Origin: Lonicera japonica
Taxonomy: Eukaryota > Streptophyta > Magnoliopsida > Dipsacales > Caprifoliaceae
Assembly (NCBI GenBank): GCA_021464415.1
Contig: CM038469.1
Coordinates: forward strand, 29,877,736-29,941,735
Reading direction: 5' to 3'
DNA: 64,000 bases
Below, piece after piece: positions 1 through 11,085 of the stretch. How positions within the stretch are numbered: position 1 is the stretch's first letter; every line of letters begins with the position of its first letter. A model generated the notes under the pieces. The model saw nothing but the letters and a program-made list of their open reading frames with translations, did not search any database and had not been told where the DNA came from. The translations under genes were made by a program, and so were the position numbers.

Positions 1-102
1 GTTGTCATACAATTATGTGGGTTTTTTTTTATTCACAACTTCAATGTTTAACTTTTTTTCACGCACACTCGTCCGCCACCGTAAGGAAAGCAACTTCGTC
101 AA

Positions 103-402
103 ATGGTTATAACACTTGTCAATGGAAGCCACTTTGTTAAACTCTTTTTGAAGGATGGTGCACCATTTTCTTATGTTGCTACAAAGTGGAAGACTCTTCG
201 AAATGAAAAGAAGTGGATACTAGATTTCGCCGATATAATTAAATTGTTTAAAGATTTGTCATTGTGCGAAGTAAAAAAAGAAAGACTCATCAATCATAAT
301 CAACTAATTACTGATTATAAAGTATTTTTGTTCTTCTTTTGTTTTTTGTACATACACATGTTGCATATCAAGTGTTATATATGCACATTTGATTTTTTGT
401 GA
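103..402 (+). CDS. C-terminal fragment of a transposon-associated OTU/Ulp-like cysteine protease (tentative)
   Basis: The open frame starts with VITLVNGSHFVKLFLKDGAP and continues with a W-rich segment (KWKTLRNEKKWILDFADIIK). A His in an N-x-HFV context followed by LK-x-G-x-P and spaced tryptophans resembles the C-terminal catalytic-His region of OTU-like proteases found beside plant mobile domain and MULE genes; this is family recollection, not a search. The catalytic Cys part would lie left of the window. A GT donor after DYK near 319 and a TTTTGTAG acceptor at 450-457 could join a last exon ending in a stop near 476, so the tail of the frame after about residue 72 is probably intronic. It converges on the PMD pseudogene to its right. 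Confidence 0.33.
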   Translation: MVITLVNGSHFVKLFLKDGAPFSYVATKWKTLRNEKKWILDFADIIKLFKDLSLCEVKKERLINHNQLITDYKVFLFFFCFLYIHMLHIKCYICTFDFL

Positions 403-609
403 ATGATTAACGAAACTTTTCCAATTGTAAAAAGTAGACAAATAACCTTTTTTGTAGATGAAGTGCTGGCAAGATGAATATATGATATGTCAAATATATG
501 AATGAATCAAATAGTTTGTGTTACATTTGATTTTTTCTTTTATATTTGGTAATAATTGATTTTTTTTATTTGGTTAAAAAGTATAATGAATCAAATATAT
601 ATTAATGAA

Positions 610-1335
610 TGAATCAGTATCTTGCCATGCTCTCAAGAACTCATTCGATCCTTTTTTAGCCGAGTTCAAAAGCCAAACTCGACCATGTGAAGCCGAAACA
701 AATCATAGAGATCGATTCGTTATAACCGAATGAAGCCAAGGATTATGGCATCCTCTCAGGACCTTCAAACGGTCCTTTAAAGACGAGTTAGAAAACAATA
801 TTCGATTTTGTGGAACTGAGTATAGCCAAATTACTTGATGGGTTTTGGCCAAGTGAATCCTGGCATATGACAAGCTCTCAGGACCTTCAAACGGTCTTAT
901 AGGGCCGAGTAAAGCAATAGAACTCGATTACAAGGAATGGGTTTTAGCCGAGTGAATCCTGGCAAATAAGTAGCTCTCATGACCTTTAAACAGTCCTATG
1001 GGGCCGAGTAAAGCAATAGAATTCGGTTATAAGGAATCGAGTATAGCCAAATTACTCGATGGGTTTTGGCCAAATCAATCCTGGCAAATAAACAACTTTC
1101 GGGATCTTCAAACGGTCCTATAGGGCCAAGTAAAGCAATATGACTCGGTTATAATGAACCTAATGTAGCCCAATGATTTACTTTTTTACAGCCGAGTGAA
1201 TCCATTTTTTTTTTCACACTCTTAGGACCTTCAAACGGTCCCTTAGAGCCGAGTTATGTTACAACACTCGGTTTATGAGAAAGGGTATAGTGCTATAATT
1301 CGTTTTGGCTATGGCCGAGTGAATCACAAATCTAA
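610..1335. repeat. Imperfect tandem array, unit about 100-125 bp, with GCCGAGT words
   Basis: About five to six diverged copies of a unit that begins CTCTCAGGACCTTCAAACGG and continues with (G)GCCGAGTAAAGCAATA, an ACTCGGTTATAA segment and a closing GAATCCTGGCAAATAA. Copies start near 620, 752, 871, 975, 1096 and 1220. It lies just past the 3' end of the PMD pseudogene and shares the GCCGAGT word with the array at 10.6-11.1 kb on the other side of that gene. Confidence 0.8.
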
Positions 1336-2273
1336 TAACTTTCTTATTTATCCAAATTTATGAATCATAAAGCCAATAAGTTTCTTAATTATCTAGTCAT
1401 ATATGAATGAGTCATCAAACAAGTTGATCAAACAATTAAATTTAAATTCTACCAACATGACAAAATACACCAACTAACATGATAATCAAACCCAAGTTTA
1501 ACCAAACGTAATAAGTTTAACCAAGTTTAACTAAAATAATAATAAAGATAATCAACCATGATAAAAAAAGTTGATAATCAAGTTTACTAACAAAGCATGT
1601 TAAATCTAAGTTTAACCAAACAAAAATATAATACAGCAAATCCAAGTTTAAGCCCTAAACTAATTCTTCAACTTCTTTTTTGCTGAGGCTCTCCTCTTTG
1701 TAACTCGGGCTCTTGTATGGGCAATTTGAGGTCTTGTGGAGGCAGAAGGGGCTCTTGGAGTAGTAGTAAGGGGCTTATAGAAGCAGAGGGAGTCATTCAA
1801 GTGTCGTGCCTTTTTTTGTCTCCTATCCTCTTGCACGCTTTCCACTATTGCACTGGAAAGCATGTCTCGGACACTTTGAGTAACAAGTAAAGAAATATTT
1901 CCTCTTTCAACCCTTTCAATTGCTCTATCTAGCAATGATATTGCCTTCTCAGCTATAACTTCCTACATGCATAAATCACTTAATATAATATATAAACAAG
2001 GTAATGAGATACATCGTTCAAAGGTAAACAAGGTAATCTTACCAACTTCGCACTTGCAATCTCTTATTTCCCATGGGTCTTTCTAGGCTTCGTTCTTAGG
2101 CTCGGGACTTGTATGTATGGATGGGTAATTTTCAAGTACCATTCCATATAATTGCTCTCACATTCCCACGAATATGTCATTGGCCTCGAACGTTTGTTTT
2201 CGTTCAATAAGTGATTGCTCCAATTCTGCTGTTGCCACTAGTTCAAATTATATACAACCTTGCATGATTGTAT

Positions 2274-3536
2274 TAGGAGTGGGAAAATATACCAATAATA
2301 CCGTACCAATATGTACCAAACTAAACCATTACCAAAATTTGGTAATGGTACAATACTGAATTTATTTGGCACGGCATCGATGCTCAAACTCATTACTAAC
2401 GGTATACCGTACCATACCGAAATTTTTGTATTACAACGGTATATTGTACCGAACCGTAACAATTGTGCCATTATACCAAATACTAAAATAAATTATCAAA
2501 TTAATTACCAGTACCCCCACAGCCCACAAATTTAACTAGAGATGAAGGGTCCAGATCTATTTTAGCAGTCTCTTTCTCTTTATAAAAGATTTAACTAGAG
2601 ATGAAGGCAGCAATTCTCAAAGGGTACCAATCATAGATTACTATAGTGGCATTTTATTGCTTGTTTTGGACCATTCAATACACGGTGGTTTCTTTAATTG
2701 CGAAGCAAGAGGACCCAAATGCTTGAAAAAATAATCCCGACATTGAGCTTGTCTCTATAATCTATTCGGTAAGCATATGAGCAGCTTGTTATTCTCATTT
2801 TGATATGAGCCAACTATTGTGGTTGAATAGGAACTTTCCAACTTTGTACTATATTTGTTTTATATATTTATTTATGCATGTTATTTTTGGAAGCATGGTA
2901 ACATATTCATCTTTTTGGTGACACACTTTCTGTTGGAAGGTAACAACTCTCTCCATCAAGAAAAATAGCAGAGATAATTCTGCCCACGTGGGCACCATGG
3001 ACTATGGAGAGCAAACTCAACTTCTGCCTCTTTCTCTGTTGAAAATATACAACCAAACCAAATGAGAAAATTAAAAATACAATACACACGTTTTTGGTCC
3101 AAAAGTGTACAATATATATATATATATAATATTTTGGATTTATGTTATTTTATTTTGTAACAGTGTTATTGGAGCAATAGTGATTGTGGCTGGCTTTTAT
3201 GGAGTGATGTGGGCACAATCTAGAGAAGATGAGATGACAAAGGTGGAAGCTATAGGGTTGAATAGCTAATTGTTTTTCCCCAGCAGCTTTCTATTTTGTT
3301 TTTGCTATTGTTGATGTGTATTTGACTATTTGCCCGGTTTTCTATTTTATTTTTAGCTGTGAATATTTTTTTATTTTTTTACAGGATTGATTTTTTAGTA
3401 ATGTACCATACCATACGATATTTTGGTATACCAAAAGTTTTGGTATGGCAATGGTAATAAATTTTGGTGTACCGAATTTTTAGTACTGTACACGGTATAC
3501 TTAATATGGTACGGTATTGTACCAAATTCACCTATA
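2274..3536. mobile_element. Non-autonomous hAT-like element carrying transporter gene fragments
   Basis: Starts TAGGAGTGGGAAAATATACC and ends, read in reverse complement, TATAGGTGAATTTGGTACAA; both ends then carry dense GGTAC/ACCGTACC subterminal words (2290-2480 and 3395-3525). ATTGTAT flanks both sides (2267-2273 and 3538-3544), seven bases of an expected 8-bp hAT duplication. A near-perfect dyad, ACCATTACCAAA/TTTGGTAATGGT, lies at 2325-2349. The interior holds pieces of a WAT1/EamA gene. The element interrupts the PMD pseudogene; removing it rejoins the PMD frame. Confidence 0.72.
2658..3269 (+). pseudogene. Captured fragments of a WAT1-related (EamA/nodulin-21-like) transporter gene
   Basis: Three pieces on the + strand look like the C-terminal exons of a WAT1-related drug/metabolite-transporter protein. 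At 2658-2768: CLFWTIQYTVVSLIAKQEDP, then NA, a TGA where the family has Trp, and KNNPDIELVSIIYS, followed by a GTAAGC donor. At 2917-2939: GDTLSVG, followed by a GTAACA donor. At 3164-3269: VIGAIVIVAGFYGVMWAQSR to a normal TAA stop. The intron 2940-3163 keeps GT and AG and has the right phase to give GDTLSVGS-VIGAIV. The segment between the first and second pieces is not recognisable, and the first five or more transmembrane helices are absent. Complete family members have about 350-400 residues, so this is non-functional transduplicated sequence inside the hAT element. Confidence 0.72.
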
Positions 3537-5210
3537 AATTGTATTGTCTTTCCTCGCTTGTTCCTCAGGGGTTGCATGATTGGCGTTGTGGGGATTGTTT
3601 GCACTCGGCAATATTATTGAAGGACACGATTAGGATAGTATAGCTCACCAACATCAAAATAAATTAGCAATCCTGTATAGTATGACACCTCATGGAATGG
3701 GCGCGCATTCCTATGGTCTTTGTATAGATCCTAACACAACTGAGATATAAATAATTAAACATGTTATACATTCAAATATTTATATAGTATTACTCACTAA
3801 TTCATATACCAAGAATATAAAAACTTACATCTATAGCGGAAAAGTCGTCTAGCTTCTCCCTTAAACTTATAAGGGCCGCAACCATATTGTGACATTTCGA
3901 ATCTTAAAACAAATATTTTAGTATCATTTAAACATGTTTAAGTATTTATTAGTATTTACAATCATGTTTGTGCATTTGATAATATCAATTTATTCCTAAT
4001 GTGTGGGGAATAATGGAATTGTGTATTTTGCCATTTTGTTTGATTTTGTAAGAAGAATGTGAATTAGGTTTGTTTATATTATAAGAACTCATGTTAGAAT
4101 AATAATTCATGAGGAACTTATTTGAAAATAAAGTATGTAAGTAGATTTAGTTGTGTGAAATAGAAGTTGAGGGGGTAGTGTGTAAATGGAATAATATGTG
4201 TGTGATTGAATCAATTGATATTCTTAAAAAATAAGAGAAAAATTAAGAGAAAAATAAGAGAAGAAGAGAAAAACAAGGAGAAGAAGAGAAAAAGAGGGTA
4301 AGAAGAGAAAAATAAGGAAAATTAGAGAATTAAAGGGTAAGTTTAAATTATGCTATTTATGTTTTTTTTTATCATCCTTTTATTGTGTTTATAGTAATTG
4401 AAATTGAAAAATTATGATTGAAAATGAAAGAACATTGTTTTGAGTTTGTTTCTTGGTGTTCTTGTGTGTTGTGATGATATAATTGGATTTTCTTGATTAT
4501 GAAGAGATAATAATAGATGATATAAGTAGAAATCATGCTAAAAATTTATAAGTTTATAATTCTGGCAGATTGGTGTCACTGTGGGAGAATTGCTATAACT
4601 CCTTGTAGAAAATTCCGATTTATGCACCGTAAATTGCATTAAAAAGTAGACACACAAAGCTTTCCAGAAATATATGGTAGAGCACCTAGCTCTCAGCCAA
4701 TTAGTACAGTTTAATCCGTGAAGTTGGACTATTGCCATACATTATATTCTGGACAACATGTTTGTACTGAGTTGTTTTGTGAATATTCGATGTTTATCCG
4801 TTGGATTATGCTCAAATTTTGGAATATTGTTTATAAACATGTTGTGTAACTACTATAAAAATTTGAGAATGATCGGAGAACGAAAAGTACCCAGTCTGTG
4901 CAGGGGATTCGGACTGCACCTAATTCTGAAAGGTTGTAATGTGTTGTAAATTAACAAGTGCATAAAGAGTATACATTTGTGTAATTATTAGTGTATTTTG
5001 CACACTTATAAATGATTATATTTATGTAAAATTGGAATACTAATTATGTTAGATTGGTAGGTAAAGGAATAGATACTTCTAACGCACCGAGAAAATAGAA
5101 CTTGGAACTACGTTGGTGTAGACTTGAGGTGAGTGTACTAACTTGGAATTTATATACATTTGAATGTATAAATGTGAAGGGTGGTATGGAATATGTATGT
5201 TGATATTATC

Positions 5211-8200
5211 ATGCTTGATGCCTAATAATTGAGGCTATAGAGCGATTATGTGTATGATACATCTGATGCCAATATATATAGGGCTAGATGATGGGTATAT
5301 GGAATGGATGTTTGATACTTAATAATTAAAGCTATAGAGCAGTTATGTGTATGATACATTTGATGCCCAGTATATATAGGGCTTGTAACACCCCCGCCTT
5401 AATCTACAGGACAACACCCGTAATTAAGACCTGGAGTGCTACTAACCCATCTTAGATTGACTAAAATGGGTATATATGAAAACACATAAAGAAATTTAAA
5501 CACTAAATATCACACATGTCAATCATGCAAGCTAGAAGTAGATAGTACTGTACAAAATCATGCATACATGAAACCAATATACAAAACCAAGCTAAGCAGG
5601 TGCAAGTTAATAGATGACACTTCGGCTAGCCATGGCTTCCCGAGATAACATATACATAACAAAATAAATCTGTATCAGAGCCATCTAATTCGTTCCCAAA
5701 CCCGTAGTCCTGTTACTATCATTCGCCCCCTATGTACCTGTAATTATAAATAAAACACGGGGTGAGCTCACAACTCAGTAGGGGGGCAAGCAGATAATAA
5801 CTTAACGAGAATACAATTTACAGTTCAACAACAATTCATATTATAACAAATGCTTTAGTTTTAAAACCATCATCATATGAAAATTATACATGCTCATGCA
5901 TATGCAAGTTACCTCCCTTGTGTCAACCTCAGATCCACGTAGCCATAATATATCCACACCGAACCGGAGTATAGCGAGGGCCAGACCGTCCGAGAGAAAA
6001 TCCGACAATAATCATAAATTGGCCCATCGGCCCCAGGCCATATCATTTAATCATAATCAATTGGACCACATGTCCACCAATAGTAACATAACCACAGAAC
6101 CATCAGTGCCTTACCGTTGTCTAAATTTTCGGGCTACACACCGCTGGCTCTAGACAGTCGATGCGTTACTGCCCTCCGGAGGTTTAGGGATTTTCAACCC
6201 AAAGGCACCAAGCCCTACTTGTTTTCCATCCCGGTAGGCACAGATCAATACATCATCCCTTCACAATTGAATGGCCACAATAGAATCATATCCAGATCCA
6301 TATCAGGATCATATCACATCCAGAACGATACCATAATCATAAGAAACTCCTGGAGATAGATAATCACTTGTTTCAGAATGCCACAAGAGCATAGATAGCC
6401 CTCCATATCATGGAGAAGAGATATAATTCTCCCAAGAGATAATTTTCGCACCATATACCATAGGAATGCTTTGAGCTTGCCATGAGATCATCCAAATGCC
6501 GGGTTGACACAACAATTATGCATAACGTGCAATCCATGCTCTTTATTGTAAACTAGAAACAACCCATGCCACTTAAACTTCATTCATTATGTATCCATGT
6601 TCCTTAGCGCATACATAATCCATTTACTAATCCACTTGGATTCAACCAAGCGTATATGTCCAAGGAACATCACTTACAAGTCTATGTTACATAAATGTCA
6701 AGTTCAAGTGGCATATCTTGTTTCAACTCATGCATCATAGATACAATAAAAACCACATATGCCATATAAACTCTAACCAATTCACGTCCATGTTCTTTGG
6801 TGTATACGAAATCATTTACTAATCATTTTCTTGTTAAACCAACACATATACATCCAAAGAACATCCGTATGAATCAATAACATGTAATTATGGAGCTTAG
6901 ATGGCATATCTTACTTCATATCGTAATATCATAACTCAATCATGCAAAACTTATGTATATCTAATAATATAATCAACATATTAACATATATGTATAAAAT
7001 CATTCTTGTATAATCAATAACAAGAAGGTATGTGCTTCATATCGAACATATATGTATAAAATCACTCATCTTTATATAAATAAAATCATATCATCAAGTT
7101 TGGAAAACATATAACCCCTACCTCAAGTGTATAGACCAAAAGAGGAAAGAAAGTTATAAACCGAAGCCCCGTTCGGTGAAATCCTCAAGCTCTCGCGTCA
7201 ACACGTTCCTAGGCTAGCAAAACCCACAAATCAATGATGTATAAACTCCAACTTGTATAGCCAAAGCTTATACTTGAGCTTTTATAGGAGAAAATCAAGG
7301 TAGGAGATGATGAATAGTACCTTAAAGGTGGTTTGGATGATTTCAAGCTTGAATCTTCGATCGTGGATGAAAGATGCGTAGAAATCTTTCTCTTTCTCTC
7401 TCTAGAACCCTCTAGAACTCCCTAGAGGAGTGTGGAAGAGTGTGTGTCGAAGTTGGGTTGGAAAATGATCAAAAATGGCTTAAAAACGTGCTTAAGTCGG
7501 TGAAAATAGTTAACTGGCGGACCGGTATGCCAAATACCGAATACCGGTCCGCGGAGCACAAATTTCCCAAAAATTTGGTACCGGACCGGTATTCCAAAAA
7601 CACTATACCGGTCCGCGCTTTAAGTTTTGGGCCCTGAAGTACTGTTTTTGTTTTGGCCATAACTTTTGACTCGGAACTCCGATTGCGACGTTTTTTATGT
7701 CCACGGAAAGGTATTTCAAAGGTCTACAACTTTCTAAGAGAACGTTTTCCCAAATTCTGGATATATTTTTCTCAAAAATTCACCGAAGACAGCGCTCTGC
7801 CGAAGCGCTGCCGAATGACCAGAATTTTGCAATGGGCCTACTTTGCGCCCTGTTTTGACCCACGAGGAGTGTGAATTGGACTTCGGCCAAAACACGACAG
7901 TTGTAGAATAGTACAAATTCTAGATACCATCGTAAACGGAATCTCATTCCGATAAATAAAAAGAAATTACGATAGCTCAAAGATAGCTAGAAATAACATA
8001 TCGCGAAAGACCAAAACTTCTTATTTACCAACCAAAATCCATTCGAACCACCCAAATCACCTAACGATCACTCACATGAGTATAAATAAGCTAATATAAT
8101 TCAATTTAAAACAAATTAAAATACGGGGTATTACAGGGCTAGAGGATGGGTATATGGAATGGATGCTTGATGCCTAATAATTGAAGCTATAGAGCGTTTA

Positions 8201-8456
8201 TGTGTATGATACATCTGATGCCCAATATATATAGGGCTAGAGGATGGGTGTATGGAATGAATGCTTGATGCCTAATAATTGAGGCTATAGAGCGGTTATA
8301 TGTGTGATACATCTAATGCCCAGTATATATAGGGCTAAAGGATGGGTATATGGAATGGATGCTTGATGCCTAATAATTGAGGCTATAGAGCGGTTATGTA
8401 TGTGGTACATCTGATGCCTTATATGATGGCTAGATGATAGGAATTGAATGTGATTA
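5211..8456. repeat. 97-98 bp tandem minisatellite, five units, split by the inner LTR
   Basis: Units start ATGCTTGATGCCTAATAATT and run through GAGGCTATAGAGCG, ATACATCTGATGCCCA and TATATATAGGGCTAGA. Copies start at 5211, 5308, 8163, 8261 and 8359; the spacing is 97 bp and then 98 bp. The second unit is cut after GGGCT by the inner LTR and resumes at 8136. The array lies wholly inside the outer solo LTR. Confidence 0.88.
5384..8135 (-). mobile_element. Solo LTR (inner), about 2.75 kb, nested in the outer LTR
   Basis: The + strand starts TGTAACACCCCCGCC and ends ACGGGGTATTACA, giving matched TG...CA ends (TGTAAYACCCC in both directions). GGGCT is duplicated at 5379-5383 and 8136-8140. No gag/pol domain is seen, so it is read as a solo LTR. 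On the - strand it starts TGTAATACCCCGTA, carries CTTGAGGTAGGGGTTAT (about 7110), CTACTGAGTTGTGAGCTCAC (about 5770) and ends GGGGGTGTTACA, the usual layout of gypsy-type LTRs; orientation is therefore called -. Short open frames inside (for example 5890-6359 and 7440-7980) have no recognisable domain. Confidence 0.78.
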
Positions 8457-10619
8457 TATATGATATGTGTATATATATACATTTACAGATTTCTGTTAAG
8501 GAAAGTGGTGCATTCACTGAGCCTATAGCTCATACCTTTATATATGTTTCTCTTTACAGGTATCAAGAAGGGATGTCCACTGCCAGGTCTAGGATGGGTA
8601 CGAATGTTTATAGAAAAAGACACTACGGCATTTTTGTTTATTGTATATTTTGTCAATAAGTTAAATACAAACCTACGATGAGTTTGAGATGTAAATATTT
8701 ACTAGTCTTGTTTTGTGTATTTTGACTAGACATCCTTATGTGTGTGAGTTATGAATATTTGTTAGTATTATTTTTTTTGAGACAATGTTGTTTTAAAAAA
8801 ATATGGATATGGGATGATGTTGATTTTGGAAATGATAATATTATTATGTTCTCTTAATTTGATAGTATTTTTTTAAAGTAAGTATTATTTTTGTTGTTCG
8901 GGTGTGACACATATCCCCACCTAATTGTTGGGGTTTCAACCGGCACATTCGCAGTTCCATTTCAGTGTATTCCATATTAGGAACTATGTGGACGTACTCG
9001 GGAAAGTGCTCACACATCCAAGCCTACATATATTAAAGTATATATTAGAAACACAATATATAAAAAGACAAGGAAATTAACGATAAGAAAATTACAGTGT
9101 CAATAAAAGAGACATACCACAACCAAGGTTAAACATCCAAATCTATAAGCATGTCCTAATTGACGATACGTATGTGCGAGTATCGCCATTGCCCATCCTA
9201 AATTCCCAACCTTTGATATATCTCTCAAGCATCCCAAAAAGTATATAGAAATCTTTGTTTTTGACTTGTGAGGGAAGACAACACACCCGAGCAAGAATAT
9301 GATATAGGCCCTTGCATAAATATCCAACTCCTCGGGAGTTGATTCAGTAGTGGTTCAGCCCATGCACCGTTTTTTTAACCACTGTAGCCTAATAGCGTAT
9401 ATATCTTTTGTTTCCTCAACTACTTCGGTCTCAGTCATACCCAACAACTCCGAGGCCATGTTTATCACTACCTTCGGTTATATTTCCTTTACTCCCTCAT
9501 AAGATGTCAAACAATTACCCTCAACTGGCACACCTAATATTTGTCTGACGTCGTCCAACGTAATCGTCATCTCCCCGAATAGAAGATGGAATTTGTTTGC
9601 TTCTGGTTGCCACCGCTCAATAAACGCTTGGACCGCGACATAGTTAATATAGCGATAGGTGTTGTCTATCAAGTGTATTAATCCTCTCGCCCTCACCCAA
9701 CTTTGAACACCCTCAACCTCTTTAAATAAGTCTCATTCATTCAATTTGGGCTAATGGCATATATATAGTTGCTAGTTTTCTATCAGCATCCTACATTTAG
9801 TATTTGTAAAGTAAAGTAAATAACAAAAGGTAAAGTAAATATATATATACCTTTATAATTCAATAACATAAGTAAAGTAAATAATACATATTCCCTATTC
9901 CAAATGGCATATGCTATATGATCCTTAAATGATATAAGCACGCTTTTATCAATTGGACCTCCATCGTCATCTTCTAGGCCTGGACCGTTACGATCTTCTC
10001 CTTTAGTTGCTATATCGGTTTAAATATTAGCTGGTGCATGTGGTGGTGATGCCAGTGACTCTGACTCTGGTGCAAGTGCTGCAGGAGGTGCAGGTGCTGC
10101 AGGAAGTGCATATAACTTTTGTGGTGGTAATACTAGTATTGTTAACTCTGGTGCAGATGGTGTTGGATTTTTTTTCTTTTTCCATACTGCTCTAAGCCTG
10201 TTACTACATGTTTTTCTCTTTTTCTTTACCTCTCAAAGGCTTTTATCAGATGATCTCTAGTCATACTTTATTTAAGGCAAATCAAACATTAGTTATATAA
10301 AATATCTTTCAATTATTTGGGTAAACAATTCATGATCAAACTTAGAACAGTAGCAAAACATAAATAGTTGCAACATATAATATATTATATTTAATCCAAT
10401 TCGTCCATGTAATAGAATTATGAATAGCTTGTATTGTCTTGCTTAACTATAGGAAAAAAGTAAAAGTCAAATTTTGGCAATGAAATGTAATAATATACAC
10501 TACAATACACTAACTCATTGCTCAACCAAAACTGAAAATAAAGGAAAAAATATTCTCCATGCATTCCATGTATGTAAGTATTGTATTTGAAAACAACACT
10601 CATAATTTGCTTTTCTTTA

Positions 10620-11085
10620 TCATACTCAGCGCACCAGAACCGAGCAAATTGACTATACTCGGCTAATCAAAACAGAGCAAACTAGCAATATTTGATTTTC
10701 TATAGTTGAGTACGATTTCAAAGTTGGAAAAAAAATTAAATACTTGCTCGCCTCAATTGGACTGGGATTGAGTCCATTTGATCTACTTGGTCACGTGATG
10801 CCGAGTCTTCATACGGGAACTCCAATGCGTAAGGGTTCATTCATTCCATGAAGGGTTCAACCGAAAATAATCAAAAATAATCCGGCGCATCAGAATCAAA
10901 CAAAAGTGACAATATTAGGTTCTCTATAGCCAAGTAGGGGTTTAATTTTGGAAAAAAATAAATCACTAGCTTGGCTCAATTGGAACGAGTTCAATTGATC
11001 TGGTTAGGTTACCTTAAGCCGAGTAAAGCTTCTTAAAGAAGCTCCAATGGCGTAAAAATCTTCATAGAGAAGTTCCAAACATTCC
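10620..11085. repeat. Two diverged 230-250 bp direct repeats upstream of the PMD gene
   Basis: The segments 10628-10860 and 10880-11085 share an order of motifs: CGCAYCAGAAYC, a GAGCAAACTAGCAATATT/GTGACAATATT block, TTCTATAGYYRAGTA, TTGGAAAAAAA, a TTGGCTCAATTGG-like block, a TTSAATTGATCT block, GCCGAGT and CTCCAATG. They carry the ACTCGGC/GCCGAGT word of the 610-1335 array. They sit 5' of the PMD gene, where an element end or promoter would lie. Confidence 0.6.

Larger units (their letters stand above)
3888..8909 (+). mobile_element. Solo LTR (outer), split by a nested LTR, inserted in a PMD exon
   Basis: Begins TGTGACATTTCGAATC and ends GTTCGGGTGTGACA, with a 5-bp duplication CATAT on both sides (3883-3887 and 8910-8914). 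Without the nested element it is about 2.27 kb and has no gag/pol coding sequence, so it fits a solo LTR left by recombination of a long-LTR (Ty3/gypsy chromovirus-like) element; the GAGGTGAGTG motif near 5125 is typical of such LTRs. Excising it with one CATAT restores the PMD frame exactly (QLGGDM-VAALISL). Orientation is inferred from the terminal motifs. Confidence 0.75.
1660..10256 (-). pseudogene. Plant mobile domain (PMD) gene, broken by stops and by two transposon insertions
   Basis: Read right to left on the - strand. A Pro/Ala-rich N-terminal part (10130-10030) leads to GGPIDKSVLISFKDHIAYAI (about 9930), then FIERWQPEANKFHLLFGEMT with ITLDDVRQILGVPVEG (9640-9510), then RAYIIFLLGCVVFPHKS and LGWAMAILAHTYRQLGHA (9320-9140), an AWMCEHFPEYVHIVPN exon (9023-8910), ARPFHEVSYYTG (about 3700), SNYMEWYLKITHPYIQ (about 2150) and a Lys/Arg-rich C-terminus ending at 1660. 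These blocks are in the order of PMD proteins (PF10536; MAIN-like, often annotated as phosphatase 7 long form homolog). GT-AG introns remain visible. Damage: in-frame TAA near 9478, TGA near 9353, TAG in the N-terminal part and near 3620 and 2250, plus a solo LTR inside an exon and a hAT element between two exon segments. PMDs occur both in host genes and in MULE-type transposons; which applies here is not settled. Confidence 0.8.

Noticed and set aside
2238..2535. Overlapping + and - frames of 60-77 codons
   Set aside because: They arise from the near-palindromic GGTAC-rich end of the hAT element.
5211..8456. Possible CRISPR-like regular repeat array
   Set aside because: Units are contiguous 97-98 bp tandem copies without unique spacers, in plant DNA within an LTR.
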